DNA of 64,000 nt from Adiantum capillus-veneris (taxonomy: Eukaryota > Streptophyta > Polypodiopsida > Polypodiales > Pteridaceae), in NCBI GenBank assembly GCA_014529385.2, contig CM043960.1:30939396-31003395 (forward strand), written 5' to 3'. The notes beneath the pieces were generated by a model, which saw only the letters and a program-made list of their open reading frames with translations, ran no database searches and was not told where the DNA came from. The position numbers and the translations under genes are program-made. Positions 11,033 through 22,020 of the stretch are shown here, in pieces (the stretch's first letter is position 1; every line of letters starts with the position of its first letter).

Positions 11033-12638
11033 ATGGCTTCTCCCCCTCCTCTTTCCTCCACCTCATCATTAACCCTTGTTCCCACGGCTATGGCCTTGGA
11101 CAAAACCCCCGACCTTCCTTCGGTGGATCGGGAACACTCCCCCTCCCCCTTTGCGGTTTCCCAAAACCTAAATACCCCGCCCGTTGACGTGGTCTCCTTT
11201 CCAGGCTTCGTCTCGGTGGCTAGCCTCATAAACCAGCCCTCCTCAAACCTAACGACTCCAATGCTAACCTCAACCCCCCCATTACCTCGTCTAAAAAAAC
11301 TTTATTTAGCCCGGAGGAAATTATGGGTCTCACCGCTAACCTACCAATAGAGGATCTCGACCAACTCTCTATTCCTTCTACCAACAACCGTGGCAAAGAT
11401 AACCCCTCCCTTTTTACTCATCCTGGCTTGGCTAGCTCTTCCACGCATGGCTTTACGAGTTCCTCCTACCCAAACCATGGTGGTGTATTCTCCAATCTTC
11501 CTCAAAGCGGCATCCTCACTAATCCCCCCCTTACCTTCCCCTCTTTCTTCGGCTCCTTCTCCGCTAACTCTTCAAATCTTTCTCTCTATCCACCATCCCT
11601 CACCATCCTACCCGCCATAGAGAAACCCTTGGAATTCAAAAAAATTGTATCCCTTTCTTTGGAGGAATTTAAAGCCCTCAATCTCAAGCTTAACAAAGCC
11701 AAATCCCACCTCACGCACCTTCAAAGACTTCACGCTAACCAAAAGGCCCCTCATAGTCTTTGTATGAAAACCCCTCGTCTTACCTTGGAAGACATTCATG
11801 CACAAGCGCTTTTAAGCGCTAAGCTAGAGGCACTAAACATACAATTCCAACTAGATTGCACTAAAGCATATATCCAAGCCCAAACATTACTCATAAAAAA
11901 TCTTCAAAAAAGCTTTGATGACTACGACGACATTGTGGAAGAGAGGCTTCTAGAACTCACTAAAAAACTTGCACCCATCTCCTTCCCTAGGGTGCTTTCT
12001 TCGGCTTGGGCCAACCAACTCCTTTTTTGGAACAAACTTCCCTCAATTAATTTGATGCTCTCCTACAAAATGAAATCCTTCAAACTCACTTAGCCTCTTC
12101 CTTGAGCATGGCGGCTCATAATTCTAGGAAGAGATCACAAATCTCTCTCCTAGAAGAAGTGGAATCCCTTCCTAAAGAGGAAACAATGGGTAAATTGGTA
12201 CATCACGAGGTCACCACGCAAATGAAAAAGCTCCTCTCTCCTCCTCACAAACCCTCTTTTCCCAAGCGTCCTCACCACACTACCCACCCAAAGCCTCATT
12301 CCTTCCAATCTAAACCTTCCAAACTATACGCTTCCTTGGCTAAAACTTCCCATGAGGATTTCACTCGACAACCATTTAAAAAACCCAACCCCTCCCCCCC
12401 TACTTTGTACCCTTTCCACTCCACCCCCTCTTGTAATCTCCCCATTTTAAACACTCCAAAAAATCCCTCTCCCTCCTCTAGAAACCCTTCTCCCTTACCC
12501 TCTCTTTTCCAAAATCCCAACTATCCACTCACTACTCCTTTCCCCAAACCCCCCCACTTGCCCCAAACCAAGCCTCTACATCCCAAGTTTAGCCTTCACA
12601 AAGGCTCAAAAAACTTGCAATGGAGGAGGACGAACTAG
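11033..12638 (+). pseudogene. Upstream coding region of the Penelope-like element
   Basis: Three overlapping frames (11033-11350, 11323-12093, 12102-12638) appear to be one protein broken by frameshifts. The first part is Ser/Pro-rich and disordered. The middle (about 11640-11960) is helical, with Leu/Lys heptad-like spacing and a block DYDDIVEERLLEL. The last part is Pro/Lys/Ser-rich and basic. No known domain is recognised. Its place immediately before the RT fits an N-terminal extension or ORF1 of the element; nucleic-acid binding is inference from the basic composition. Confidence 0.5.
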
Positions 12639-12657
12639 GGATAGAGCACCCTACCTC

Positions 12658-14704
12658 TTGAGTCCACTTGCTCTTCTCAAAACCCCCTCTTTTTCCTCAC
12701 CTTTGGACCCCTCCTGCATGTACTTCCCTCTCCTTCCCCATCCCTCCTGCTCCGGAAAAACGCGTCATAAATTTTGGCTTCCTCTTACTAACCCTCACCT
12801 CTTTAAAATTTTGGTTCTAAGCAATCTTTCTATCTTCACTCTTGAGCACAAAATTACAAACCTCTCTTCACACAATCTCTCAAGTCGTCGCCTTTCTTCC
12901 TTCAAACATAAACTCCTAGGTCTTGGGCTCAATTATATCCCTCCTTCTCCTCCACCCCCTCCGAATTCCATACTTAAAGCCTACTCAAATTTAAAAAGAA
13001 ATTTCCATCTTAGATTGTTTTTTAAGGACTCTTCCCCTCCCTGTACCCTCTCTCTATCTATTCCTAATCCTACTTGGAATCCACCTTTGCTTTCCTCCAC
13101 TCTAAACTTGGCATTCAAAAATGTGTTCACTCTCCTCAACTCTCTTCTTTCCTTTTTTCCTCCTTCCCACACCAAACCCTTTTTTATGAATGCCCTATCT
13201 TCCTTAAGAAATAACCGAAGCATTGTAATCAAACCCCCGGATAAAAACCTTGGTCCCGTTGTCCTCTCCAAAGTTTGGTATGAAAAAGAAGCCTTTCGTC
13301 ACCTCATGGGCCCCTCTACCTATTCCAAAATTTCTTCCCCTCCTCTAGCTTTTGTTGCCTCCCTCCTCACCTCTATGATTTTGAACTACCCCCTTATCCC
13401 TAACAACGAAAGAGATTTTATCCTCTCCTCTTCTCTAGTTAAGCCAAAACCTTGCCCCTTTTTTCTCCTGACCAAAATTCATAAACCATTCCTTGTAGGA
13501 CGCCCTATTTGCTCCTACAAGGGATATATTTAAGAAAATGTCTCCAAATGGCTCCGCGCACAACTCTACCCTATCCTCTTATCTAAAAACCAACACCTAA
13601 AAGATTCCCATTCCCTTATCTTGGACCTTGTATCCACCCCTTTCCTCCACATATTATCCTCTTCTCCTTTGATGTAGAGTCCCTCTATCCTAGCATCCCC
13701 ATTATAGAGGGACTCTTAGCTCTCAAAAATTCCATCCAAGATTTTTTCCCCTCACCTAAAGTGCACTTCATTTTGTCCCTAGCCTCTCTCATCCTAAATC
13801 ATTAGTATCTCTCTTTCAAAGGCGAAGTTTGGCATCAAACCAAAGGGATAGCAATGGGATCAAATTTTGCAGTGGTTTACGTGTGCCTTTTCCTTTGTTC
13901 CCTAGAAGAGGGCATGAATTTACTCGCCTCCCCTTCCCTTATTTATTTCAAAAGATTCATCGACGATGCCTTTGGAATTTGGGATGGTCCTACTTCCTGT
14001 TTAAGAAAGCTCCTTCAAGGTTATGGACATCCTCTCCAAGAGCATATTAAAATCTCTTCTTCCATATCCTCTCAAGAGGCTTTCATTTTGGATATCCATT
14101 TCTTCAAAGGATCCTCTTTTGCCACCTTCGATATTCTTGATTCACACTGTCATCGAAAAAGCCTCAACTCCTACAACTACATTCCTTGGCAGTCTTGGCA
14201 TCCAACACACCAAAAAATTGCTTTCATCCTTGCAGAACTCAAAAGATACATTGTCCGAGAAAGCTCTCTTGCAAGCTTCATCACTATTTGAAACCTCTTT
14301 TATACCAGGTTAGAGCTAAAGGCTATCCCCCCTCCCTTTTGGAAGCTTGCTTCCTTTTTGTATCTTATGAGGTAAGGCCATCTCTACTTCATAAAACACA
14401 TAGAACCAAGCATTCACCAAACATTGTAAAAATTCCCTTCTCTCCCCTTAACCACACTCTAAACCTCTCCCACACCATCAACAAACCCCTCGCTAAGCTT
14501 CTCAAGAGTGATCCCGAACTCACGCACCTTCCCAAACCTATTGTATGTTGGCTTAATGCTCCAAATCTTGGCACCCTCCTCTCCCTTAACCCGACCCTAC
14601 CTAACCTTACTATCCTCTCTCCACAAACTCCTCCACCCCCCTATATTTCCCCTATACCTCTTCCAAACTTTTTTTCACACAGGGCTCATTCAAATTTTGA
14701 TTGA
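12658..14704 (+). pseudogene. Penelope-type reverse transcriptase, frameshifted
   Basis: Motifs appear in the order typical of Penelope-like RTs. KPPDKNLGPVVLS with a following YEKEAFRHL lies near 13230. LLTKIHKPFLVGRPI lies near 13470. FDVESLYPSIP, with a catalytic Asp, lies near 13668, GIAMGSNFA near 13848, and FIDDAFGIW, the catalytic FIDD, near 13952. The thumb-like SWHPTHQKIAF lies near 14200 and RAKGYPP near 14310. A stop at 13531-13533 and several frameshifts break it, so it is not functional. The HPxH and RAxGYP signatures separate it from LINE and LTR RTs. No GIY-YIG block follows; the C-terminus ends in a Pro-rich tail. Confidence 0.85.
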
Positions 14705-14940
14705 CTAGCCTTTTTTTAAAACGTCCCTCATTAACTTTAAATAAGCCCCTAAGTGACTTGACTCCCTTCTTTTACTTCCCACCTAAAAATCTTTTCCCAC
14801 CCTTTTTTGCTTGTACCCCCTACATTTAAAGAGAAATTACTCACCTTCCAAACTAGCCTCTCCTTCCTAACTATGGTACTTTGTACAGGTTTTTGAACCA
14901 TGACTCCCTACTTATACCCCCTCCTCCCTCCCTTTTTGTT

Positions 14941-14985
14941 TACACCACTGATGAGCTAATATAGAAAAATGCGTTTGGTGTAGAC
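14941..14985 (+). ncRNA. Hammerhead-ribozyme-like motif (degenerate)
   Basis: TACACCA (14941-14947) pairs perfectly with TGGTGTA (14976-14982) as stem I. CTGATGA, the conserved core, follows directly. A short stem II is possible (CTA/TAG around loop ATA), then an A-run where GAAA is expected. The conserved G of GAAA seems replaced, so activity is doubtful. Penelope-like elements are known to carry such ribozymes near their ends, which supports the call. 14710-14940 and 14986-15117 are pyrimidine-rich 3' UTR with a 21-base C run at 15011-15031. Confidence 0.5.
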
Positions 14986-15117
14986 TCTTGTGTAGTTCGT
15001 CTGTCTCCCTCCCCCCCCCCCCCCCCCCCCCTTCCCTTTCTCCCTTTTACTATCTTTTTACTATTACCCTTGTGTTGGAAACAAGTTTTGCTCACCACAA
15101 ATAATGTTTTTTTTTAA

Positions 15118-15400
15118 CACAATTCTTGAAGAAGTCTTGGACACTTTTTCAGATTCAACATCCAAAATGTCTTCTTACTCGACTCACTCGAAAACCGGAA
15201 CGACAATGTGCTATAAGCATATACTTTCTTTTTACAAGACTAATCATCATGGAGCCCAGGTTTACTTGGATCCTAACGAAGAGTATGCTATTCACATTGA
15301 TGACATTGGTATTGAGTTCGAAGAAGAGGTTAGGGCAAAAAAACAAGGAAAAATGTACATGGATCGAAACGGAACTCAATATGTACAAGTCAAAAATCCT
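15118..15400 (+). repeat. Right copy of ~285-bp duplication flanking the Penelope-like element
   Basis: Homologous to 10405-10689; gag reading resumes here. It lies directly after the T run that ends the insert. Confidence 0.75.
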
Positions 15401-17314
15401 GACGTGGTAGACAAATGGGGATTAGAAGTAAACAATATAATCCCAGATATGTCAACAAAAGAAGGAACACCAACTTTGGAATTCAAGGGATACGATCAAG
15501 TATACTTGAAGCCTTTGAAACGGCTTAGTACAGATAATCCTAGGATCGGAGTCTATTGTTGGGAAGATAGAAACATAAAAGATCTTTTGTGGACTTCTCA
15601 TGCTAGACCAGGACAATTAACGGCCATGAAGATCATCTATATCTTCAAGATCAAAGATCAGGGATCTACGGACCTACCAACATACTTGTTTAGGGATTGT
15701 TATAGCAACAACTTTGTTATGATGACTCCTAAGGAAGTAGAACAAACCAAATACTAGGGGTATTCCATACGAGAATGGATATTGGGTCAAGGACCAGAAA
15801 CCACTCCAAGAGACGAACATTGTGAGAGATCATCTGAGAGTAATGTGAAGAAACCAGAAATCCCCTCATCACATAGAAAATCGGGTGACACTAAGGCCAG
15901 TCCAGAGCTACATGAGTCACTATTTCCAATAGACTGGTTTGAAGCACTCGGAATAGGAACAACTCCGAGAAGACCTGGAATTGAACCAAATAGATGTGTC
16001 AGACCAGTTGATTTCAAAAATGGGTCAAAAAATACAGTGGATCAGGGGATCCATATGAGCACTTAGCAAGATTTAAGCAAGTGCTAATAGCAGAGTGTAT
16101 ATTCGATTTCCATACTCAATGTGAGGGGTTTGGAATGACATTAGAAGTAAAAGCTTTGACATGGTTCCAAAACATTCCATCAAGGTCGATCATGGACTTG
16201 AACACATTAGCTCAAGGATTTGTAGCTGCTTGTTCTAAAACGGGGATCAAACATAATATGGTAGCTCAAATCTACAGCTTTAAATAGAAACATGGTGAGT
16301 CTATTAGGGATTGTGCAACTCGAATGAAACAATAAATTGCCAGATGTCCAGAGATGGAGATACCTGGAGAAGAACGACTTGTATCATTGTTTCTAGAGGG
16401 ACTGCTAAACAAAGAACTTCATGCTATACTCTATAGTAAAAATCATACAACCCTAGAGGCGTGTGTGTCTGATGCTATTGACCTAGGAGACAATTGTGAG
16501 ATCTTCAATGAAGAGGATGTCCCTAAGGATAAACAAAGCGAGAAGAAAGCATCCACAAAACCAGCACAAGTGGGAATGGTTGCTGCAGCACCACTTTCAG
16601 CCATAGAAGATCTGCTAAAAAGGATGAATGACATGATGAACAATATGCAAAAAGCACCTATGAGAGGACCAGGACAGGGGATATCCCCACAAGGACAACC
16701 AATTAGGCCACAAAAATAGTGTGCAATCGAGGGGAAATGGACCAACCACGAGACCCACAAGTACTCTAGACCAAAGTATGATGGGAGTGTTCAGTACGTG
16801 CCCATGAGGCCCTAGGGACAACCCATGTATAGATATCAACCTAATATGTCTCAAGTTCAAAGACCACCAATGGGTATGGAGAGATCTCAACTTGTGTTGG
16901 GACAACAACCTCCGTATCTAGGACATAATGCGGTGCTTGTAAATTACATGCACTCGGAAGGAGTCATAGATGAACAAGCATTAGTACCTGTTACACCCTA
17001 TGCAGAGCCTAGTCCAAGTAATGATAGAGGGAGATTGATATAGTCCACATACACAACCAATGGAGGAAACCATGACTTATGCTTCACCAGAGCTCGCACC
17101 AATGTATTATGTAGCTAATCAAGGTGTCAGACCTCCCATGGGAAGACCCATGATGAAACCAAGAACAGGAAACTGTCATAACTGTGGTCCTGATGACCAT
17201 TGGAAGAACGAATGTTCAGAGCGCGACAAAAACCTAAAACCAATTGAAGCCTATTGCATACAATGTTGCAAAAGGGAGGACACTTTTTGGAAGATTGTCC
17301 TAAGAATCCTTTGA
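15118..17314 (+). pseudogene. gag: gag, 3' part: capsid core and zinc knuckle (element A)
   Basis: After the insertion the Gag frame continues. The retrotransposon Gag core lies near 16080-16430 (ALTWFQNIPSRSIMDL, then a GFVAACS block and LFLEGLLNKELH). A Met/Pro/Gln-rich linker follows. A zinc knuckle CHNCGPDDHWKNEC lies near 17176, with a second, damaged one starting CIQC near 17255. In copy B the second reads CIQCCKKGGHFLEDC and is intact. Stops at 15755, 16063, 16286, 16333 and 16718, plus frameshifts, inactivate it. Gag would form particles and package RNA. Confidence 0.75.
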
Positions 17315-17568
17315 ACAAGGAAAAAACTGTAGTCAACGTAGTCCAAGTGATGCCTAGTAGCTCATCAGAGAGCAAACCGATTGTTCCAATCAAGGTAATC
17401 ACTAGAGCTTAGGCAAAGAAAAAGAAACACAATTCCTCTGATGATTTGGCGAACATGAAAGTTTCTTCTCAAAGAATCAAAAGGAGCAGAAGCAAAAGAT
17501 ATGAGATGAGAAAACAAAAACAAGGGGTTGAAAATGAAGAGAAAGAAAAAATTCTAGCCTAGGACAAG

Positions 17569-18967
17569 TTGAAAGAAATTGGTAGTGAATTCAAGAAAAC
17601 AACCGTGAAATCTGGAGGATCCATTCTGGTTGATAAAATTTTTGAGCCTATCAATGCTGCCTTGGAAGCCTACCAAGCAGGACTTAAAGCAGGCCAAAAC
17701 ATAGAAAACAAATGGAAAAACTATCCATCTCCAGACATGGAAGCAGCTAGGCTGGAAGCCTATCAAAACTTGGTAAGAATCACGTAAGAAATGCTGGATA
17801 AACAAAAACCCAAGCTTGAAAATATTGCAAAACCGGAAGAGATTGCGGTAGAAGAAATGAAAGCAAAATCCGATGTGGTGGCAGAACCTCACCTTGAAAC
17901 AAATGAACCAGAGCTTATAGTGCCGGACAACGAAGATGCCTTAGACGAAATTCCATTCATAGAGGAAGACTGGCCAGGACACTTATGGGAAAAGGTAAGA
18001 GAGATCAATGATGGGAGCCTAACTTTAAAGTCAGCTCCTATAGAGGAAGTCTGGTTGGATAACCTACCATATGATATGAACATGGATTTACAATCCTTGT
18101 ACGGGGATTGCGGATTGGAGGCTTTAGGAATATCTAAACCTATGACATTAAAAACATTACCTTCTTACTTGGGAGATAACGAAGATGAATCTATCATTTG
18201 CAAGACCACTCAAGTAAAAAGAGCCAAACAGACCCTAGAAGTAGACAACATTCATTCAATCATGTCTACACCTATCCAATGCACTCTTACTTTGGGAGAA
18301 CTATTGAAACTCAGGCCATACTTATGGAAAAACTTACAGAAAACCTTAGAGAAGGTGGGGATAACGGGGTTAATCTCTAAGAATCTGGGAAACTCGAAAA
18401 ATGAAACGGAACACAAAGAGATTCAATCAGTTCCTATGAACAAGGTCGGAGAATATTATGAAGGGGAAGAAGGAAACACTACCCTCCTAGTGAAATATAA
18501 TAACATTGAAACCATGGCGATACTCGATAGTGGAGCTGGCATAGCCATAGCCACTAAAGTAGTATGGGAATCCTGGGGACAGCCAGCTTAGACAAACGCG
18601 AATGAAATTGCAGTTGGCTGACGGATAGATTGAAAGACCACTAGGGCTACTAGAAAAAGTGATAGTCAACTCTTGTGGAATTGAATATCAACACACTTTT
18701 GCCATAGTAGACTTTGGGAAAAAACTCAACTATGAAATCATATTGGGAAGACCTTTCATGCGACAGGTACAACTTATCCAAGATTGCGGAAATGACTATC
18801 TGTACTTGAAGCAAGTGGGATCTATAACAAGAGTCAATCTAAAATATCACACCTATAGAGACGTCTTGAAAACACCCATCCAAGAGTTTGATCCAGTTTC
18901 TTTGGCTGAAACTAAACTCCCATCTTGGTTAAACAAAGATACTCCTATTTGGATGTGTGGAGCTTCA
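17569..18967 (+). pseudogene. pro: Gag-Pro linker and first aspartic protease (element A)
   Basis: A Lys/Glu-rich linker leads to the protease. The catalytic block is MAILDSGAGIAIAT (D at 18526) and the C-terminal signature is ILGRPFMRQV near 18745. A stop (TAA at 17785-17787, CAA in copy B) and a frameshift near 18590 break it. After the protease, the block WLNKDTPIWMCGAS ends at the point where the RT has been deleted. The conserved stretch before the catalytic Asp (VGEYYEGEEGNTT) is shared with B and D. Confidence 0.75.
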
Positions 18968-18975
18968 GAAAGGCA
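18965..18975 (+). other. Deletion junction: RT region missing (element A)
   Basis: GTGTGGAGCTTCAGAAA, equivalent to about 36174 in copy B, is joined directly to GGCATGTGAAGAATCC, equivalent to 38038. About 1.86 kb holding the linker and the whole reverse transcriptase palm is absent. Only an A/G base or two of shared sequence is visible at the join. Confidence 0.85.
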
Positions 18976-19885
18976 TGTGAAGAATCCTTCATGAAGCTTA
19001 AGCAAGCTCTCACCTTAGCTCCAATACTAAAAGCACCCGATTGGGATAAAGTATTCCACGTACATGTAGATGATTCAAAATTTTCTATTGGTTGCATACT
19101 AGCCCAACCAGGAGATGGGAAAATCGACTTTCCTATTTCTTATGCTAGCCGACAATTGAACATGGCAGAAAAGAATTACACCACCACTGAAAGAGAAGGA
19201 CTAGGAATGATCTATTCCGTTAAAAAGTATAGACATTACCTATTGGACAACAAGTTTGTGTTCTTTGTGGACCACCAAGCTTTGTTATATTTGGTCAACA
19301 ATCCATGCAGCACAGGAAGAATAGCGAGATGGTTCATCATTCTTCATGAATTTGATTTCACTGTGGTTGTAAAAAAAGGAACTACACACCAAAGAGAAGA
19401 TCATTTGTCAAGGATTGTTTCAGAGGAACCACCAAAAGGGGTAGATTATGATCTACCAGATACCTATTTGTTCTCCGTGGAATTGATATCTAGATGGTCG
19501 GAATTTTTTTTGTCATTGATGACAATAACTCAAGTGGATTCACCACTTTGTATCACAATTGATTTAATCGAGCAATTGACTATGTATCAATTACTTATAG
19601 CTGGGCAGCTATATAAAAGAAATCGAGACGAGATATTGCTTTTATGCATTAACCCTGAAGAAAAGGATCAATACCTAGGTCAAGCACATGTTACCATAGT
19701 AGGACTTCACTTTGTAGAAGACCAAACTATGCAACGAATCTTAAGACTTGGAGTATTTTGGCCGATTATGAGAAAAGATGTTAGATATTTTGTAAAAGAT
19801 TTCCCTCAGTGTCAAAAACAACCACCCATTCCTCATGTAACATTGTTTCAAATGTCACCTGTTCCCAAGTGGAGTAACTATCTGG
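18973..19885 (+). pseudogene. pol: RNase H and first integrase zinc module (element A)
   Basis: The RNase H-like domain runs from CEESFMKLKQALTLAPIL through HVHVDDSKFSIGCILAQ, YASRQLNMAEKNYTTTERE and FFVDHQALLYL. TTHQREDHLSR ends this domain. The chain continues without a stop into a zinc-binding H2C2 module near 19680-19810 (QAHVTIVGLHF, then VFWPIMRKDV and FPQCQ). Its first Cys reads F here but is CSEC in copy B. A MITE interrupts the frame at 19886. This stretch forms one open frame from about 18925 in this copy. Confidence 0.75.
19878..19885 (+). repeat. Left 8-bp target duplication of the MITE
   Basis: CTATCTGG is repeated exactly at 20105-20112. Copy B has one uninterrupted CTATCTAG at this place. 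Confidence 0.9.
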
Positions 19886-20104
19886 CCCGGGGCAGTCACT
19901 TATCAAAAGACCCCTATATCACGTGCGTTCAAGAAGTAATTAATAATACCCCAATATACATACTATACTTACACTGTGAGCCTATTTAAAAAAACCCCCA
20001 CCCCCCTTTGTATGTATACATTTTAATACATTTTGGTGTTTTAATAATCCTCTCCGGTTAACTCACGTGATATCATACACATTCTAAAAAGTGACCGCCC
20101 CGGG
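19886..20104. mobile_element. 219-bp MITE with CCCGGGGC termini
   Basis: The termini are CCCGGGGCAGTCACTT on the left and, as reverse complement on the right, CCCGGGGCGGTCACTT: 15 of 16 bases match. Both sides carry ATATCACGTG some 30 bp further in, so the inverted repeat is longer but imperfect. It is flanked by exact 8-bp duplications CTATCTGG, and the empty site is seen in element B. No coding capacity. Eight-base duplications occur in hAT and several other DNA transposon superfamilies; the termini do not let me assign one. Confidence 0.9.
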
Positions 20105-20112
20105 CTATCTGG
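20105..20112 (+). repeat. Right 8-bp target duplication of the MITE
   Basis: CTATCTGG; see 19878-19885. Confidence 0.9.
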
Positions 20113-20933
20113 TTACTTACTTATCGAGCCGAACATTTCCTGAGGATATGAGTAAACGCCATCAAAGAGAAATTGAAACTGAAGCAAGAGACTATGATCT
20201 TATTGGGAACCAATTGTATCGGAGAAGTAAAGATCAACATTTGCGTCTTTGTGCAAATGAAAACGAGTATATTCCAATTATAGAACAAGCACATGGTGGA
20301 TTAGCTGGAGGTCACTTTTCTAGTGAGCCCACCGCAAGAGTAATCTTGATGGCAGGCATATGGTGGCCAACACTTTTTGCAAATGCCAAAGAATATGTTC
20401 GAAGGCGTGATGCTTGTCAACGAGCAAAAATGCCAACACGAGTAGACAACATGCCCTTAAGACCAATGATGGGGGCTAGAGCCTTCGTAAAATGGGGTAT
20501 AGATTTTGTTGGACCGATACAACCACCTGCTTATAGAACCCAAGCTCAACATATCATTGTAGCTACAGAATAGTTGACCAAATGGGCCGAGGCTAAAGTG
20601 ACTCAAAAGAATGATGCTAGAACCACTGCTGCATTCTTATATGAATATGTATTCGTAAGGTATGGACTGCCAATAGAGATTGTCAGTGATTGGCGAACTC
20701 ATTTATACAACGAGGTAATAGAATATTTTCTTAATGAGTTTATGGTTATCCAGAAAAAATCAACTCCCTATCATTCACAAGAAAACGGACAAGCTGAGCA
20801 TACGAATAAAATTCTTAGCTCAGTACTGACCAAAGTGGTTAGTTCAGGAAGGACAGACTGGGAAATGAATCTCCATGCTGCTCTATGGGCTTATCGAGTT
20901 TCATTCAAAACAGCTCTAAATGCCACCCTCTAA
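20113..20933 (+). pseudogene. pol: Second zinc module and integrase catalytic core (element A)
   Basis: A second H2C2 module lies near 20280-20430 (EQAHGGLAGGHF, GIWWPTLF, then RRRDACQ where a Cys pair is expected). It is preceded by GNQLYRRSKDQHLRLC, which parallels the first module's own lead-in. The DDE core follows: WGIDFVGP (first Asp), EIVSDWRTHL (second Asp) and ENGQAEHTNK (Glu). One stop (TAG at 20571-20573) interrupts it, and the frame ends at 20931. The integrase would insert element DNA into the chromosome. Confidence 0.8.
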
Positions 20934-21400
20934 CCTTGTTTATGGCCTTGATGCCATACTGCCAATAGAATTTCTATTGCCGACATTAAGGGTAGCACAA
21001 ACTCTCGAGTGGACTGGACATGAATTGTCAGAAACACTTGAAGATTTGGAAAAGCTAGACGAGCAAAGGCTAACTGCTGTAGCTCATATCTATGCACAAA
21101 AGCGGAAACAAAAACAGTTTTTTGATTCCCACTTAATCACCAAAATCTTCAAAAAAGGGGACTTAGTTTTAGTCTATTCTCTTAAGCAACACATTCCCAA
21201 GTTTGAGAAAAAGGGAAATGGACCATTTATCATTGAAGATGTATCTCCAAGTGGATCAGTAAAATTGTCCACCTTAGATGGTGAACCAATGGCTAATTGG
21301 ATTAGCGGATATCATTTAAAGAAATACAGTTTACCACTAACCAATGAATTGCTAGAGAGAATGCATGCAGCCAAACAAAGGAAGATGAAGAGACAGCAGG
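20934..21400 (+). pseudogene. pol: Integrase C-terminal GPY/F-type module (element A)
   Basis: Readable motifs are FKKGDLVLVYSLKQH, NGPFIIEDV, and GEPMANWISGYHLKKYS, the layout of the GPY/F module that ends Ty3 integrases. It is open in the frame 20920-21810 and runs without a break into the second protease. Confidence 0.65.
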
Positions 21401-22020
21401 TTATTGATGAAGCCCAAGAGGAAGCTAGACTTCGGGTACTCAAGCATATAGTTGCTCTCAAGAATCAACAGATATCGATTTCCATCAACACTTTGGAACT
21501 AGATGATCGACAATGGGAATTACCTAAAGACGCAGTTTCAACAGATGACGACTGGTTAGATGGAATGGATCTGCTCATCAGAGTACAACTCGACAATCAA
21601 AGCACCAATGCTTTCATAGACAGAGGAGCTAGAGTGAATGCAGTCAGTTATTCCACATACAGGAAGGCAACAAGAAGCATTGACCTCCGCAGGAATAACG
21701 ACAATCAAAGGATGCAACAAGAATCCAACTCCAACATTCGGAGTAGTCAACTTGAACGTGGTAGTACATGGATGTTCATGTCCGGATCAGTTTGTATGCT
21801 TGCGAGATGAACACATGAATGAGACGATGATTCTTGGCATTCCTTGGATGTGTACATACAAAGTAGTATCAGATTGGGATACGAATCAGCTAAAGCTATC
21901 ACTTAAAGGAGGGCAACTCATTGTTCCTATTGCACCAAGCAAAGAGGAATGGAAAAGTTGCAATCAGAAGACCATTCCCATGAAGCAAATCTTCTCCATC
22001 TCCTCGACAACCAAATGCTA
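21401..22020 (+). pseudogene. Second aspartic protease-like domain after integrase (element A)
   Basis: A helical, Arg/Lys-rich linker (EARLRVLKH) and an acidic block (DDDWLDGMDL) lead into a retropepsin-like fold. The active site reads FIDRGARVNAVSY (D-R-G at 21619); copy B has the canonical D-T-G. Downstream, in another frame, are GVVNLNVVVHG and MILGIPWM, matching the ILGxxWL signature of such proteases. A frameshift near 21680 and the T-to-R change make this copy dead. A protease placed after integrase is unusual, since the normal protease is present at 18526. Confidence 0.7.

Larger units (their letters stand above)
10690..15117 (+). mobile_element. Penelope-like retroelement inserted in gag
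   Basis: The 4.4-kb insert carries a Penelope-type reverse transcriptase (12658-14704), an upstream proline/serine-rich coding region (11033-12638) and a hammerhead-ribozyme-like motif near its 3' end. No GIY-YIG endonuclease signature was found after or before the RT, so it may be an endonuclease-lacking type or have lost that domain. The sense strand is strikingly poor in G and rich in C and T. The limits are set by where gag stops and resumes. Confidence 0.8.

Noticed and set aside
11033-12638. Extensin-like or proline-rich host cell-wall gene
   Set aside because: The Pro/Ser richness follows from the C/T-rich strand that continues through the Penelope RT. No Ser-Pro4 repeat or signal peptide is seen.
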